From IMG/VR virus record IMGVR_UViG_3300037563_000004, positions 1 to 20,297 of that record: a stretch of 20,297 nucleotides of DNA; one strand, given 5' to 3'. Each line of letters opens with the position of its first letter. Within the stretch, counting starts at the first letter, position 1. Below the pieces are notes generated by a model that was not told the DNA's origin, ran no database searches, and worked only from the letters and a program-made list of their open reading frames with translations. Source of the DNA: a virus. Positions 7,449-14,902 of this stretch are shown here, piece by piece. Made by a program: the position numbers and the translations under genes.

Positions 7449-9115
7449 TACTTGAACGCCCCCGACGCAGTTTGAGCCATTACAGTACGATTCTGTTTAC
7501 GTAAATACTCCACCATAGAATCACTAATAATATCTTTCATTTTATCTATAGGAGTTCCATTGGGGACATTTACAGTAAGTTGATTTATGTTTACAGAACC
7601 TGTTCCTTTACCTGAAGGTTCATCAAATAAAGGTTCATATCTCTTCATTCCAGTAGCATAGTCTGCTTCTGACCCGGTATAGTATCCGCCTTGTTTAAGA
7701 GAATGAGCAAATGAATCTGAGTCACCAGCATCCATAATACCTTTAGAGGTATATCTACTGCTAGTAATTTGATTACTATAATCTTTTACAAAATCATCTA
7801 AGGTGTTGTACTTCTTATAGTCAGTACCATTTCCACCAGGAACATTTATCCCTGCTGCGTTATTATCCTTATTGAAGACAGAACTAGAAAAACCACCGGT
7901 TTCTTCAGCCCACTGAGCATAAATAAGTTTAGCAGGAAGACCTGTAATCTCAGAGGCTCTAATGGCCAAGGATCTCATTTTGTCTATTGATGATCCAGTT
8001 TTAGGTTTACTAGTTGAACTATAGGCGGTACCATAATTAGATTCTTCAGAGTCCACCATCCAAGGTAAATAAGCTTTTCCGGATTCACTATTAGCTTCTT
8101 CTTGAGATTGATTAGCCCACTGAGACCACTGAGACGATTTCTTTCTCATCTCATCAGCTTCTTTATGCTTTCCTTGTTTATCTAATAATGCTGCTCTTCC
8201 TGAGAAATAACTACTGGTTACATTAGATATTCCTGTAACTATTTCACTACCTGAAGCTGAAAGACCATGATATATAGTATGAAGAACTTTATCAGTTCCC
8301 TCTACTACAGCAGCCATGCCATTAGCTGTATGAACTAAAGCAGTAGCAAAATTCTCAAACTTAAAAGTAGTACTCTCTATAGAAGAGTCTCCAGATAATT
8401 GACTTACCACATTAGTAAAACCTAACGCTACAGCTTCAGCATCCTTACCTACTCCTGTAAGTACAGTTCTCATATCACCCCATACAGGAAGTAGATATGT
8501 AGATACTTTATCTGCCCACATAGGTATATCATCAGAAAAAGTATGATTTAACTTACGAAGGTCAGTAAGTACGTCACCAGTACCTAATCCTAACTTTTCA
8601 TATAATTTAGCCACAGAACCCATAGCAAGAAAACCAAGTTCTGTACCAAACTGCTTTACTTCTATTATAAGTTTACGAATACCGACCATATCAGGATCAA
8701 AAGTAGTTCCTAGGGAATTACCCAGCTTTACGTTTCTCTCATATAGGTCCTGAAACTCTTTATTAAGTTCTCCTGTACCGTCTGTAACAATATCACTAAG
8801 AGAAACCCCTAGGGTATCTAGTGCTCCTTGCATAGCACGAAAAGAGTTCTTAGTCATGAGCATTCTGGTGCCCATAAGATTAAACTGCCGATCAGCCATA
8901 GCTGTCTTATCGGCTAAGGTTATAATACTAGTACCGAAAGAGGCAAATGCTGTTACAATAGCTACGTCTAGTTTAGCAAAGCTCTTAACAGAAAATTCAG
9001 CAAACCTATCTACTGAAGTGGTAGCGTCTTTAAGAGTAGTATTAAACTTTACGAATGAGGCTGTGTCTTGAGTCGCCCCCAGCTTTACCAAATAGGATTC
9101 TAAAACGTTATCCAT
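7448..9115 (-). CDS. Tape measure protein with embedded glucosaminidase-like domain
   Basis: This 555-residue protein follows the frameshifted chaperone pair, the standard place of the tape measure. The N-terminus (about 1-120) is Ala/Thr/Leu-rich and helical (SYLVKLGATQDTASFVKFNTTL, then ADRQFNLMGTRMLM), typical of the family. Residues about 378-497 look like a FlgJ/glucosaminidase-type muralytic domain: LPAKLIYAQWAEETGGFSSS with candidate catalytic Glu404/405, NNAAGINVPGG in the place of the usual NNLFGIK, YNTLDDFVKDYSNQI, and YATGMKRYEPLF at the end. The C-terminus (510-555) is a helical tail that probably binds the tail tip. At about 0.15 nm per residue the tail would be about 80 nm (inference). 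The ATG overlaps the chaperone stop region by 8 bases. Confidence 0.85.
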   Translation of the reverse strand: MDNVLESYLVKLGATQDTASFVKFNTTLKDATTSVDRFAEFSVKSFAKLDVAIVTAFASFGTSIITLADKTAMADRQFNLMGTRMLMTKNSFRAMQGALDTLGVSLSDIVTDGTGELNKEFQDLYERNVKLGNSLGTTFDPDMVGIRKLIIEVKQFGTELGFLAMGSVAKLYEKLGLGTGDVLTDLRKLNHTFSDDIPMWADKVSTYLLPVWGDMRTVLTGVGKDAEAVALGFTNVVSQLSGDSSIESTTFKFENFATALVHTANGMAAVVEGTDKVLHTIYHGLSASGSEIVTGISNVTSSYFSGRAALLDKQGKHKEADEMRKKSSQWSQWANQSQEEANSESGKAYLPWMVDSEESNYGTAYSSTSKPKTGSSIDKMRSLAIRASEITGLPAKLIYAQWAEETGGFSSSVFNKDNNAAGINVPGGNGTDYKKYNTLDDFVKDYSNQITSSRYTSKGIMDAGDSDSFAHSLKQGGYYTGSEADYATGMKRYEPLFDEPSGKGTGSVNINQLTVNVPNGTPIDKMKDIISDSMVEYLRKQNRTVMAQTASGAFK

Positions 9116-9347
9116 TGGTATGCCTCGCTCGGTATTCGTAGGATCTTATTTTGTTTTCTAGTTGAACATCCATAATCTCATTAATATCTAATAGATCATC
9201 TACATTATAAGTCCCATCGAATGTCTCATGTAATTTCCACAATCCCGCTTCAACAGGTCTCATGAGAATACCACTTAAAGTAGGGTAATCACATGGCTCC
9301 CAACCTAAACTATCGGCGTCTGAGAGCTCTAGGCGACGTCGACTAAG
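9108..9347 (-). CDS. Tail assembly chaperone, -1 frameshifted extension
   Basis: This -1 frame segment overlaps the end of the upstream chaperone and encodes 79 residues after the slip: LSRRRLELSDADSLGWEP, CDYPTLSGILMRPVEAGLW and a charged C-terminus ending RARHTNG. An internal ATG at 9374 exists in this frame, but the canonical slippery heptamer at 9347-9353 makes ribosomal frameshifting the likely route, giving a 194-residue fusion (115 + 79). This reproduces the G/GT chaperone pair of many long-tailed phages, where the long form recruits tube subunits to the tape measure. The reading frame ends 2 bases before the tape-measure ATG. Confidence 0.82.
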   Translation of the reverse strand, partial: LSRRRLELSDADSLGWEPCDYPTLSGILMRPVEAGLWKLHETFDGTYNVDDLLDINEIMDVQLENKIRSYEYRARHTNG

Positions 9348-9691
9348 AAAGGGGTTAGGTTGAACATAATACATTCAGCTGTGAGATTAAAAGCTACACT
9401 AGGGTCTTCTTGCATAGCAACATCACATATAGAACCATTAGCTGTAGTTACTGCTGTTGGAAAGGTGTTACCATCCTTATAATCCATGAACTCTATTTGC
9501 CTAAGAGCCATACTCTGAATCTCATCAAACTCTTTCCTAGAACACTTTCCTAAGGCTGAGAGTAAGGCTTTTCCTTCAGCTTTATCTGCTAGGAAAGCAA
9601 ATAACCAACAAGCAGATCTAGCATCCATCTTGTTAATTCTATAGGTCTTATCTTTAACAGGAACATCTTGATAAGTTTTACGGTTTTCCAC
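9329..9691 (-). CDS. Tail assembly chaperone, short form
   Basis: This 120-residue protein starts at a GTG (9689-9691) with a perfect SD AAGGAG 5 nt upstream; no ATG is near. The sequence begins MENRKTYQDVPVKDKTYRIN, then MDARSACWLFAFLADKAEG, a pattern common in phage tail assembly chaperones (beta hairpin followed by helical bundle). It lies between tube and tape measure, as this family does. The normal stop is TAG at 9329, just past the slippery site, so most ribosomes make the short form and a minority make the 194-residue fusion. The protein acts in the cytoplasm during tail assembly and is not expected in the virion. Confidence 0.85.
   Translation of the reverse strand: MENRKTYQDVPVKDKTYRINKMDARSACWLFAFLADKAEGKALLSALGKCSRKEFDEIQSMALRQIEFMDYKDGNTFPTAVTTANGSICDVAMQEDPSVAFNLTAECIMFNLTPFLVDVA
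9347..9353 (-). promoter_or_regulatory. Programmed -1 frameshift site (slippery heptamer CCCTTTC)
   Basis: Read on the minus strand, codons ACC CCT TTC of the short chaperone contain C CCT TTC, which fits X XXY YYZ exactly: slipping one base back pairs CCC and TTT with the same Pro and Phe tRNAs. It sits 18 bases upstream of the zero-frame stop, and the -1 frame is open from here to 9108. I did not find a strong downstream stem by eye, although GTCGACGTCGCC (GC-rich, partly self-complementary at GTCGAC) follows. Confidence 0.88.
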
Positions 9692-9711
9692 AATATCTCC
9701 TTATTGTGTTA

Positions 9712-10155
9712 CTACTGTGTCGTGACTTGAGCAGCCAATAACCGCCAAGTTACCATTGCGCCCGAAACACCGTACCCCTTATCAGGAATTTTCAGAGGAG
9801 AAACTCCTGTTAAAGTATGAACTGCTCCAGAAAGTAAATCCTGAACTTTAACAGCAGCAGCCGCAAAATTAGAAGCATTAGAGGCCTCTGCTTGAGTAAA
9901 TTTGATATTCGCCCAATTAACTAAAAACTCATGTAGTGAACTTTGTTGCTGAGTTTCGATCTCTAATGCGCCTGATTGACCAGATACATAACTTACCATG
10001 ACGGTTCCATCAGCCGCAATATCATGAATAGTACGGTCTGTGGCGTTATACACAGTCAACTGCTTAACGCCTTCTTGACCTCTGAATGGAAATGTTCCTG
10101 CATCAGGATCAGTAAAAGCACCGACCACAGATTTGAAGGCATAAGTTGAAGGCAT
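9712..10155 (-). CDS. Tail tube protein (DUF3277-like)
   Basis: This 147-residue protein lies directly after the sheath gene, the usual place of the tube. It begins MPSTYAFKSVVGAFTDPDAG and contains VMVSYVSGQSGALEIETQQQSSLHEFLVNW (about 55-85), a typical tube loop and helix, then GAVHTLTGVSPLKIPDKGYG and VTWRLLAA near the end, all consistent with the DUF3277/tube family. The frame extends to an ATG at 10182, but AAAGGA stands 6 nt before the ATG at 10155 and homologues begin around ATYSF-like sequence, so I chose 10155. It is preceded by a 155-base leader holding a hairpin, so translation starts independently of the sheath gene. Confidence 0.85.
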   Translation of the reverse strand: MPSTYAFKSVVGAFTDPDAGTFPFRGQEGVKQLTVYNATDRTIHDIAADGTVMVSYVSGQSGALEIETQQQSSLHEFLVNWANIKFTQAEASNASNFAAAAVKVQDLLSGAVHTLTGVSPLKIPDKGYGVSGAMVTWRLLAAQVTTQ

Positions 10156-10230
10156 GTGTTTTCCTTTCATTGATGCCATCATTTAATGGCATAAACTCAT
10201 TAACTTAGTGTATTCTTAAGGGACCTTGAA

Positions 10231-10289
10231 GATACCAAGGTTAAATATGCAAACCCTGGTTATATATTATATCATCCAGGGTTTGCATA
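10231..10289 (-). terminator. Hairpin element after sheath gene (copy 1 of duplicated element)
   Basis: Arms at 10246-10259 and 10276-10289 form a perfect 14-bp stem (tatgcaaaccctgg and its complement) around a 16-base loop. In the transcript it lies 21 bases after the sheath stop. Only a short run (ATATTT) follows, so it is a weak intrinsic terminator at best; transcript-end protection or a processing site is equally possible. A second small stem (10223-10228 with 10236-10241) lies just downstream. The element is a near copy of that at 14903-14960. The rest of the 155 bases between sheath stop and tube start holds nothing else I can recognise; no good -35/-10 pair. Confidence 0.65.
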
Positions 10290-10310
10290 AATTACTAGGG
10301 ACTCCTAAAA

Positions 10311-11735
10311 CTATACTTGTACTAACACTTCAATCGTAACAAAGTGCACAGCGCCAGCCTCAATTAAAGCCACATAAATAGGAGGAGCTTGACGAGCAGC
10401 TATTTGAGCTTGAGATATAGTAGAATACTTAGGAGACTGTACTAAATAACCAGCAGGTAAAGATTGTCCCTTTTTAAGGTTAAGAATAGTCTGACCTTGC
10501 CAAATTCCAGCAGCAATAAAGCCAACATTAACCGCAGTATCAAGAGCAGACTCTACAGCTTGAATTAAGAGTTGTTGACCAGAATCAGTCTGTGGAACAC
10601 TAGGCATACTAGTTAATAGATTGAGAATAGCATATTGAATATTCGAAGCCAGAATGTCTAAATTGAGTACTTGGTCGAAGAAGACATTCACAGCCATCAT
10701 GGTACCTTGTTCCAGAATATTGAATGAATTAGCATAATTCAGAAACAGATTACCATTAGGACCTTGAGCAGGAGTAACCCCCTCAATATTTCCAATTTGG
10801 GAAGTAGTAAGACCAGGTTCAGTAACAACCGCGACCAGAGGAACTCCACCGCTAAATTTCTCAGTAAAGTATGAGTTAGCTAATTGGCTATTGGAAGCCA
10901 TAGCTTGACCCATGATAGCAGCTACAAAGTAGATCTGGTTTGGAACAAGACCACTCTGGGTAGTAGCATAATGCATCCATGTACGAGAAGCACTAGTAGC
11001 AAAAATAGTAAGAAGAACATTATCACTAGAGCCATTAAGAACAGCAACATCACCAGTGGTTCCAAAATATGTAGTTCCGATTTGGCTCTGTACGAATGCT
11101 GCAATGGCAATATGATCAGCATCAGTAGCTCCACAAACCATGCAGCAATACCACTCAGGATTAGCTGTACGGCAAGCCATTACAGCTTGTACTGGTGTTT
11201 CTCCGATAGCAGAAACATTAACAGTAAGACCACTACCTATAGAAGGACTAACAGCAACAGTAGCCAACCCAGTAGCTATTGCGTAACCAGTACCTTGCTG
11301 GTATATAGTAATAGCTGAAGGTATACCGCCTGATTCAGCTGAAATTCTACCAATACCATAGCTAGCTCCGCCTTGGGTTATATTGAATAAATCCCCAACA
11401 GCCCACCCAGTACCAGCAACATCTATAGTCATAGTTTGAATAGCTGTAGAGTCTTGACTACCTATATAAACTGCTTGAGGAGGAGGATTCTGGCTAAAGT
11501 ACATTTGAGCCGCAATATATGCTGGATCAGATGTAGTAAAGCCATCTGTTAACATGGCTGAGGAGTAAGTAGCTTGTAGATACTTACGGATACGAGGATT
11601 AATACCGTAACTGGGAATTACTCCACTGTCATCGATAATCAATCCAATATTAAAGGAAGGGGCAGCTACCTGTGGAGAACTAGTTACTACAGTAACATCA
11701 GCAATTATCGAAAGTGGTAATGGATTTGCAGGCAT
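10311..11735 (-). CDS. Tail sheath protein (DUF3383-like)
   Basis: This 474-residue protein matches the DUF3383 sheath group: N-terminal PLSIIADVTVVTSSPQVAAP and FNIGLIIDD, then RIRKYLQATYSSAMLTDGF and AAQMYFSQNPPPQAVYIG (about 74-92), a core near AWMHYATT-like RTWMHYATTQ, and a C-terminal domain with GYLVQSPKYSTISQAQIAAR and HFVTIEVLVQV, the strand exchanged between rings in contractile sheaths. Residues about 98-178 appear to be an inserted beta domain with two GTGW/YAVG..-type motifs (VAGTGWAVGDLFNITQGG and QQGTGYAIATGLATV), probably exposed on the sheath surface. SD AAGGAG is 5 nt before the ATG. A strong hairpin follows the stop. Confidence 0.88.
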   Translation of the reverse strand: MPANPLPLSIIADVTVVTSSPQVAAPSFNIGLIIDDSGVIPSYGINPRIRKYLQATYSSAMLTDGFTTSDPAYIAAQMYFSQNPPPQAVYIGSQDSTAIQTMTIDVAGTGWAVGDLFNITQGGASYGIGRISAESGGIPSAITIYQQGTGYAIATGLATVAVSPSIGSGLTVNVSAIGETPVQAVMACRTANPEWYCCMVCGATDADHIAIAAFVQSQIGTTYFGTTGDVAVLNGSSDNVLLTIFATSASRTWMHYATTQSGLVPNQIYFVAAIMGQAMASNSQLANSYFTEKFSGGVPLVAVVTEPGLTTSQIGNIEGVTPAQGPNGNLFLNYANSFNILEQGTMMAVNVFFDQVLNLDILASNIQYAILNLLTSMPSVPQTDSGQQLLIQAVESALDTAVNVGFIAAGIWQGQTILNLKKGQSLPAGYLVQSPKYSTISQAQIAARQAPPIYVALIEAGAVHFVTIEVLVQV

Positions 11736-11744
11736 AGTAACTCC

Positions 11745-12620
11745 TTACACCTCAACTGTAAAAGATTCTAGCTCTCCCGAGCTATCATAAACGGTAACTG
11801 GAACAGTCAGAACTGTACCAACAGTATAGGTCTCCGTCACTTGTTCGTTGAACTCAGCAACCAAATCAATACGCTCCCACCACTCTCCCTGAAAATTCTC
11901 AGGAACACGACGGGGTTCTTCAATAGAAGGATTGATGTATAAATTGCTTATAGCTAAAAGATCAGCAAATTGTTGGACGGTAATAAGAGCTGAGCGAACT
12001 GCTCTAGCTCTGTCTAAACCATTAGGTCCGTAGAATGTCCAGTAAATTCTACCAGTTCTTGTAAAAACATCAGTAGTGGTATAAACTATTCCTACTGAAG
12101 TACCTACAGCATCTCTTAATTTTGAGTACTCAGTGTCTACTGGTTCATACCGTAAAGTTACTGTGTCTTCAGCAATAGGCGGCCCTGGTTGACCTTGTAT
12201 TTGCCAACCTATACGAACTTTTTCATAAGCTTTAAGGTCTATTACTGAAGCAGTAACAGGGCCAGAAGCGGTAGCTGGATTACTTAACATTACAGTATTT
12301 CCTGAAATACCAGTAATGAAAGTAAAGTTAGGTATTCCGACTCCAGCAATCAATAAACCAGGATATAGATTAGTGGTACTGTTTACGGTAGAAATTTCTA
12401 ATCCATTAGTAATAGTTAACTGAGTAGTCCAAGCAACTGGTGGATAGGCGGTAAACCATGATACTAGAGATGGAGGAAGTACATTTAGATTTTGAGATGG
12501 AATAGGATAAGTAAGAATCCCAAGCATCTGAGCAGTGGCTAACTGAAAAGCACTTTCTATCTGCTGGTCAGTTAGAGCAGTAGAGGTGAGTTGAGTTCCG
12601 TCAGGATAGGTTATGTTCAT
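11745..12620 (-). CDS. Neck / tail terminator protein with inserted beta domain
   Basis: This 291-residue protein lies between the tail-completion proteins and the sheath. Segments VRIGWQIQGQPGPPIAEDTVTLRYEPVDTEYSKLRD (about 135-170) and IYWTFYGPNGLDRARAVRSAL resemble the phage neck terminator family, which caps the tube and joins head. The C-terminal part (PRRVPENFQGEWWERIDLVAEFNEQV) fits the same family. Residues about 65-127 interrupt that core: LTITNGLEIS, YPGLLIAGVGIPNFTFITGI, NTVMLSNPATASG, a self-contained beta-rich block also seen in the cement and DUF4054 proteins. The ATG overlaps the preceding stop (ATGA). Confidence 0.75.
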   Translation of the reverse strand: MNITYPDGTQLTSTALTDQQIESAFQLATAQMLGILTYPIPSQNLNVLPPSLVSWFTAYPPVAWTTQLTITNGLEISTVNSTTNLYPGLLIAGVGIPNFTFITGISGNTVMLSNPATASGPVTASVIDLKAYEKVRIGWQIQGQPGPPIAEDTVTLRYEPVDTEYSKLRDAVGTSVGIVYTTTDVFTRTGRIYWTFYGPNGLDRARAVRSALITVQQFADLLAISNLYINPSIEEPRRVPENFQGEWWERIDLVAEFNEQVTETYTVGTVLTVPVTVYDSSGELESFTVEV

Positions 12621-13045
12621 CTGCCGCTCATCCTAACTCCTATAGCTCTCCAATATCCAAAATCTCGCCAAGGAGCTATAGAGATAACTCTATAGAGTTG
12701 ACCTCTCCACTGAATCTGATCACTTACATGTTGCTCTGAGTGGCCATACTTGTTCTTATTATCACAGTCAAACCCATTATCACCATACGATTGTTGACCA
12801 TAGCCACCATCTAATTGAGTTTCATATATTCTTTCATAGGAGTGGAAGGTCATTGCTCCGCTGATCCTATCGCCTTCAGGAATCATCTGAAGATCTTGAT
12901 CAGAAGAAACTGTAATTATTCCATATCCACAGACATTTTCACTCCAAGTTTTCCAGCCACCTAACTCAAACCAACCTCTAGAGCGAAGTATAGTGAAGGC
13001 TTCAGCTAGATCAGAGTCCATTACAACCTCTGATAAGCTTATCAT
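12617..13045 (-). CDS. Neck / head-tail connector protein
   Basis: This 142-residue protein sits between the gp10-like protein and the tail terminator. It contains ISGAMTFHSYERIYETQ (about 62-78), then HVSDQIQWRGQLYRVISIAPWRDFGYWRAIGVRMSGR (C-terminal), a pattern I associate with small head-completion/stopper proteins (a W-R-G-Y-R-V strand pair followed by D-x-G-Y-W). The N-terminus is a helix (SDLAEAFTILRSRGWFELGGW). AGGGGGACAC precedes the ATG and the start overlaps the previous stop (ATGA). I am unsure whether it is the stopper or an adaptor. Confidence 0.65.
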   Translation of the reverse strand: MISLSEVVMDSDLAEAFTILRSRGWFELGGWKTWSENVCGYGIITVSSDQDLQMIPEGDRISGAMTFHSYERIYETQLDGGYGQQSYGDNGFDCDNKNKYGHSEQHVSDQIQWRGQLYRVISIAPWRDFGYWRAIGVRMSGR

Positions 13046-13641
13046 GTGTCCCCCTTCACTACATACGTTATACTTCCTCTTAGTACTCCTGTATCTATAA
13101 GAGGTCTATTGGAGCCTTTAGCTTTAATAGTAGCAGGTTTATTAGGTGGCCAGTTATTCCGTGAATCAGTAAACCAAGCTTTTGACGCATTAGCCCCAGC
13201 CATTCCCGCTTTAGCTAGTCTGCTTAATACTTCACCAGGTTTACCGTCTAAAGAAGCTTGAGTAGCTTTAGAGAGTTGAAAAGCTATAGACTCTTTATTA
13301 GGAGAAGCCATTATAGCAGGCTCAATAACAGGTCTAGCAGGTATATGATTTACTGGAGAACCTTTAGAGTGGATATACATTAACTGAGCATTATTAACAG
13401 AAGATAATATAGACTTACTGATTCTACTAATTTTCTTAGCTCTAATTTTACCTGGTTTTCCAGACTTATTAAGTTTAGACTGATCGAGAATTTTCTTTGC
13501 TGTTTCAGCTAACTGACGTTTTCTATCTAATGAGGATGAGGCTGGAATCCCGACATAAACAGCCTGCTTACCTATGCTCTTGATTCTGTCTAGTACTTTC
13601 TTGCTGTCGCTTTTCCTTATTATTGTTACTGTCGGTTTCAT
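13042..13641 (-). CDS. Tail completion / gp10-like (virion morphogenesis) protein
   Basis: This 199-residue basic protein has the C-terminal signature of HK97 gp10/Mu gpG-type proteins: WFTDSRNNWPPNKPATIKAKGSNRPLIDTGVLRGSITYVV (about 155-195; W-P-x-N-x-x-T-I-x-x-K and PLIDTG.L..SI). The middle contains IPARPVIEPAI, another family landmark, and the N-terminal third is Lys-rich and helical (DSKKVLDRIKSIGKQAVYVGIP). Such proteins act at the head-tail joint. The start has SD GAGGA 5 nt upstream. The gene overlaps a short upstream ORF by 74 bases and the next gene by 4 bases (ATGA). Confidence 0.8.
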   Translation of the reverse strand: MKPTVTIIRKSDSKKVLDRIKSIGKQAVYVGIPASSSLDRKRQLAETAKKILDQSKLNKSGKPGKIRAKKISRISKSILSSVNNAQLMYIHSKGSPVNHIPARPVIEPAIMASPNKESIAFQLSKATQASLDGKPGEVLSRLAKAGMAGANASKAWFTDSRNNWPPNKPATIKAKGSNRPLIDTGVLRGSITYVVKGDT

Positions 13642-13729
13642 TAATTTCCTCGTGCTTTCTCAGCCAAGCTAAGATAGTACGATCATTCCAACTACCATCA
13701 GGCTCTTCTTGATCGAATCTAGTTCGCAT
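13568..13729 (-). CDS. Small overlapping ORF (53 codons), unrecognised
   Basis: This ORF starts 4 bases after the DUF4054 stop (TAATTCTATG), with no SD, so it would depend on reinitiation by ribosomes leaving the upstream gene. It reads MRTRFDQEEPDGSWNDRTIL, then AWLRKHEEINET, a compact and plausible helical protein, then an Asn/Gln/Arg-rich tail that lies inside the next gene in another frame. Without it 92 bases would be untranslated between two tightly packed genes. I do not recognise a family. The first 30 residues look most real; the tail could be incidental. Confidence 0.5.
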   Translation of the reverse strand: MRTRFDQEEPDGSWNDRTILAWLRKHEEINETDSNNNKEKRQQESTRQNQEHR

Positions 13730-13733
13730 AGAA

Positions 13734-14471
13734 TTATATGACCCAGACAGGACCCATATTTGTAGAACGGGCTAAAGTAATAAACTGAGTCCCGTAAGTA
13801 GTTTCTTGCCATGTTCCCCAAGCTTCATAACCATCGATAAATCTAATGCCAGCACTTACTCCACCAGCAGACTTAGCTGCTATAAGACCACGCTCTAACC
13901 CAGATGAAGCAATCTGAGCAGCATTAACAAAAGGGCCAGCCTCTGATCGCATATATAAAGTGCAGTAGTGAGCAATAAATAGAGACATAGCCAACCACCA
14001 CATCTCATTATACCTTTGGTGCATTACTGAAGCTCTAGCTAGGAACACATAAGCTAAAATAACCATTAAAGGCATTGTTGGTTTCTCATATACTGTAAGA
14101 ACAGTATCACTTACTATAGCATTATTACTTATAGTAATAGTATCAGTTCCTAAGGCAATAATTACTGAGTCTTTAGGAATACTATTTAAGTTTACTACTA
14201 GTTGTCCTACTGCTAAGCCAGGAAAATTCTGGTCAGTAAACCCAGTAATTATATTAGAGCCAGCAGTAATAGATAACCCAGTAAAGGAAGTAGGACACCC
14301 GAAGAATTTAGGATACATTCCTAAGAAGTCTGTGGCTGTAAAGCAAGGGTTACCAGGAAAAACGGCTCCTGATGCGTTACCAAAGAAACTTACAGTAAGA
14401 GCCCCGAGGTCTACTCCGCCAGTTCCGTAGACCATTGCATAGAAGCCGTTTATGTCAGGAAAACCCCACAT
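13734..14471 (-). CDS. DUF4054 head-tail adaptor with inserted beta domain
   Basis: This 245-residue protein looks like a head-tail adaptor of the DUF4054 group. The conserved parts are FTATDFLGMYPKFFG (about 44-58), the helical PLMVILAYVFLARASVMHQR (134-153) with WWLAMSLFIAHYCTLYM, and the C-terminal GGVSAGIRF... WGTWQETTYGTQFITLARSTNMGPV. Family members are shorter because residues about 65-128 are an extra beta-rich block (LSITAGSNIITGF, PGLAVGQLVVNLNSIPKDS, DTITISNNAIV) of the kind found in the neck and cement proteins here. The adaptor ring sits under the portal. The first 40 residues are Gly/aromatic-rich and unassigned. The start has a moderate SD (AGG), 10 nt upstream. Confidence 0.75.
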   Translation of the reverse strand: MWGFPDINGFYAMVYGTGGVDLGALTVSFFGNASGAVFPGNPCFTATDFLGMYPKFFGCPTSFTGLSITAGSNIITGFTDQNFPGLAVGQLVVNLNSIPKDSVIIALGTDTITISNNAIVSDTVLTVYEKPTMPLMVILAYVFLARASVMHQRYNEMWWLAMSLFIAHYCTLYMRSEAGPFVNAAQIASSGLERGLIAAKSAGGVSAGIRFIDGYEAWGTWQETTYGTQFITLARSTNMGPVWVI

Positions 14472-14477
14472 GATAAC

Positions 14478-14888
14478 CTACTTTTCTTCAGTCTCTTCAA
14501 TTTCCCCTGGAGTATCTTCATCTTCCTCTACTTCACCCTCAGCAAGAATAGGCTCAGCATCTAAATCAATAGGTACAAGCTTCTTACCATCACTAATAGA
14601 AACCGGCTTACCTTTATTATCCACAATCACAGTACCTGAAGGAGGAACATTAGCAGGAACCTCAACTTCTGGTTCAAAGGGATTCTTCTTCATTAAGGCG
14701 TCAGCTAAAGGAAGTGATCTACTAGACTTAAGAATAGTTATATACCCAGACTGTACTAATGGCTTGAAGCCAGGATGATCTACAACATCATCAGGTACTC
14801 TCTTCTTATGACCAGCATCAATATGAACCAATCCACCATCAGTAGAAGCTGAATGAAGGTTAACGTGCTTATTTGCTTGGATATTCAT
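14478..14888 (-). CDS. Small head-associated hypothetical protein with acidic tail
   Basis: This 136-residue protein has a basic/neutral N-terminal half (VHIDAGHKKRVPDDVVDHPGF, then LVQSGYITILKSS, about 20-57), a proline-rich linker, a short beta-like segment (SGTVIVDNKGKPVSISDG) and a strongly acidic C-terminus (last 20 residues mostly Glu/Asp/Thr). The DxG..K..VPDDV...PGF pattern recurs in small proteins next to capsid genes, but I cannot name a family or function. The SD AAGGAG precedes the ATG by 6 nt. It follows the hairpin element after the capsid gene and is 6 bases upstream of DUF4054. Confidence 0.75.
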   Translation of the reverse strand: MNIQANKHVNLHSASTDGGLVHIDAGHKKRVPDDVVDHPGFKPLVQSGYITILKSSRSLPLADALMKKNPFEPEVEVPANVPPSGTVIVDNKGKPVSISDGKKLVPIDLDAEPILAEGEVEEDEDTPGEIEETEEK

Positions 14889-14902
14889 GTCAATCTCCTT
14901 GT

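Noticed and set aside
10260-10275. TATAAT in the hairpin loop after the sheath gene, as a -10 promoter box
   Set aside because: No acceptable -35 hexamer 16-18 bases upstream, the motif is absent from the capsid copy of the element, and it is confined to an AT-rich loop.
10922-11134. Minus-strand 70-codon hydrophobic frame inside the sheath gene
   Set aside because: No SD and no start context; it is an alternate frame of a strongly supported sheath gene.
10884-11318. Plus-strand 144-codon frame opposite the sheath gene
   Set aside because: Low-complexity Ser/Asn/Thr sequence, lies wholly within a well-supported gene on the other strand and has no SD.
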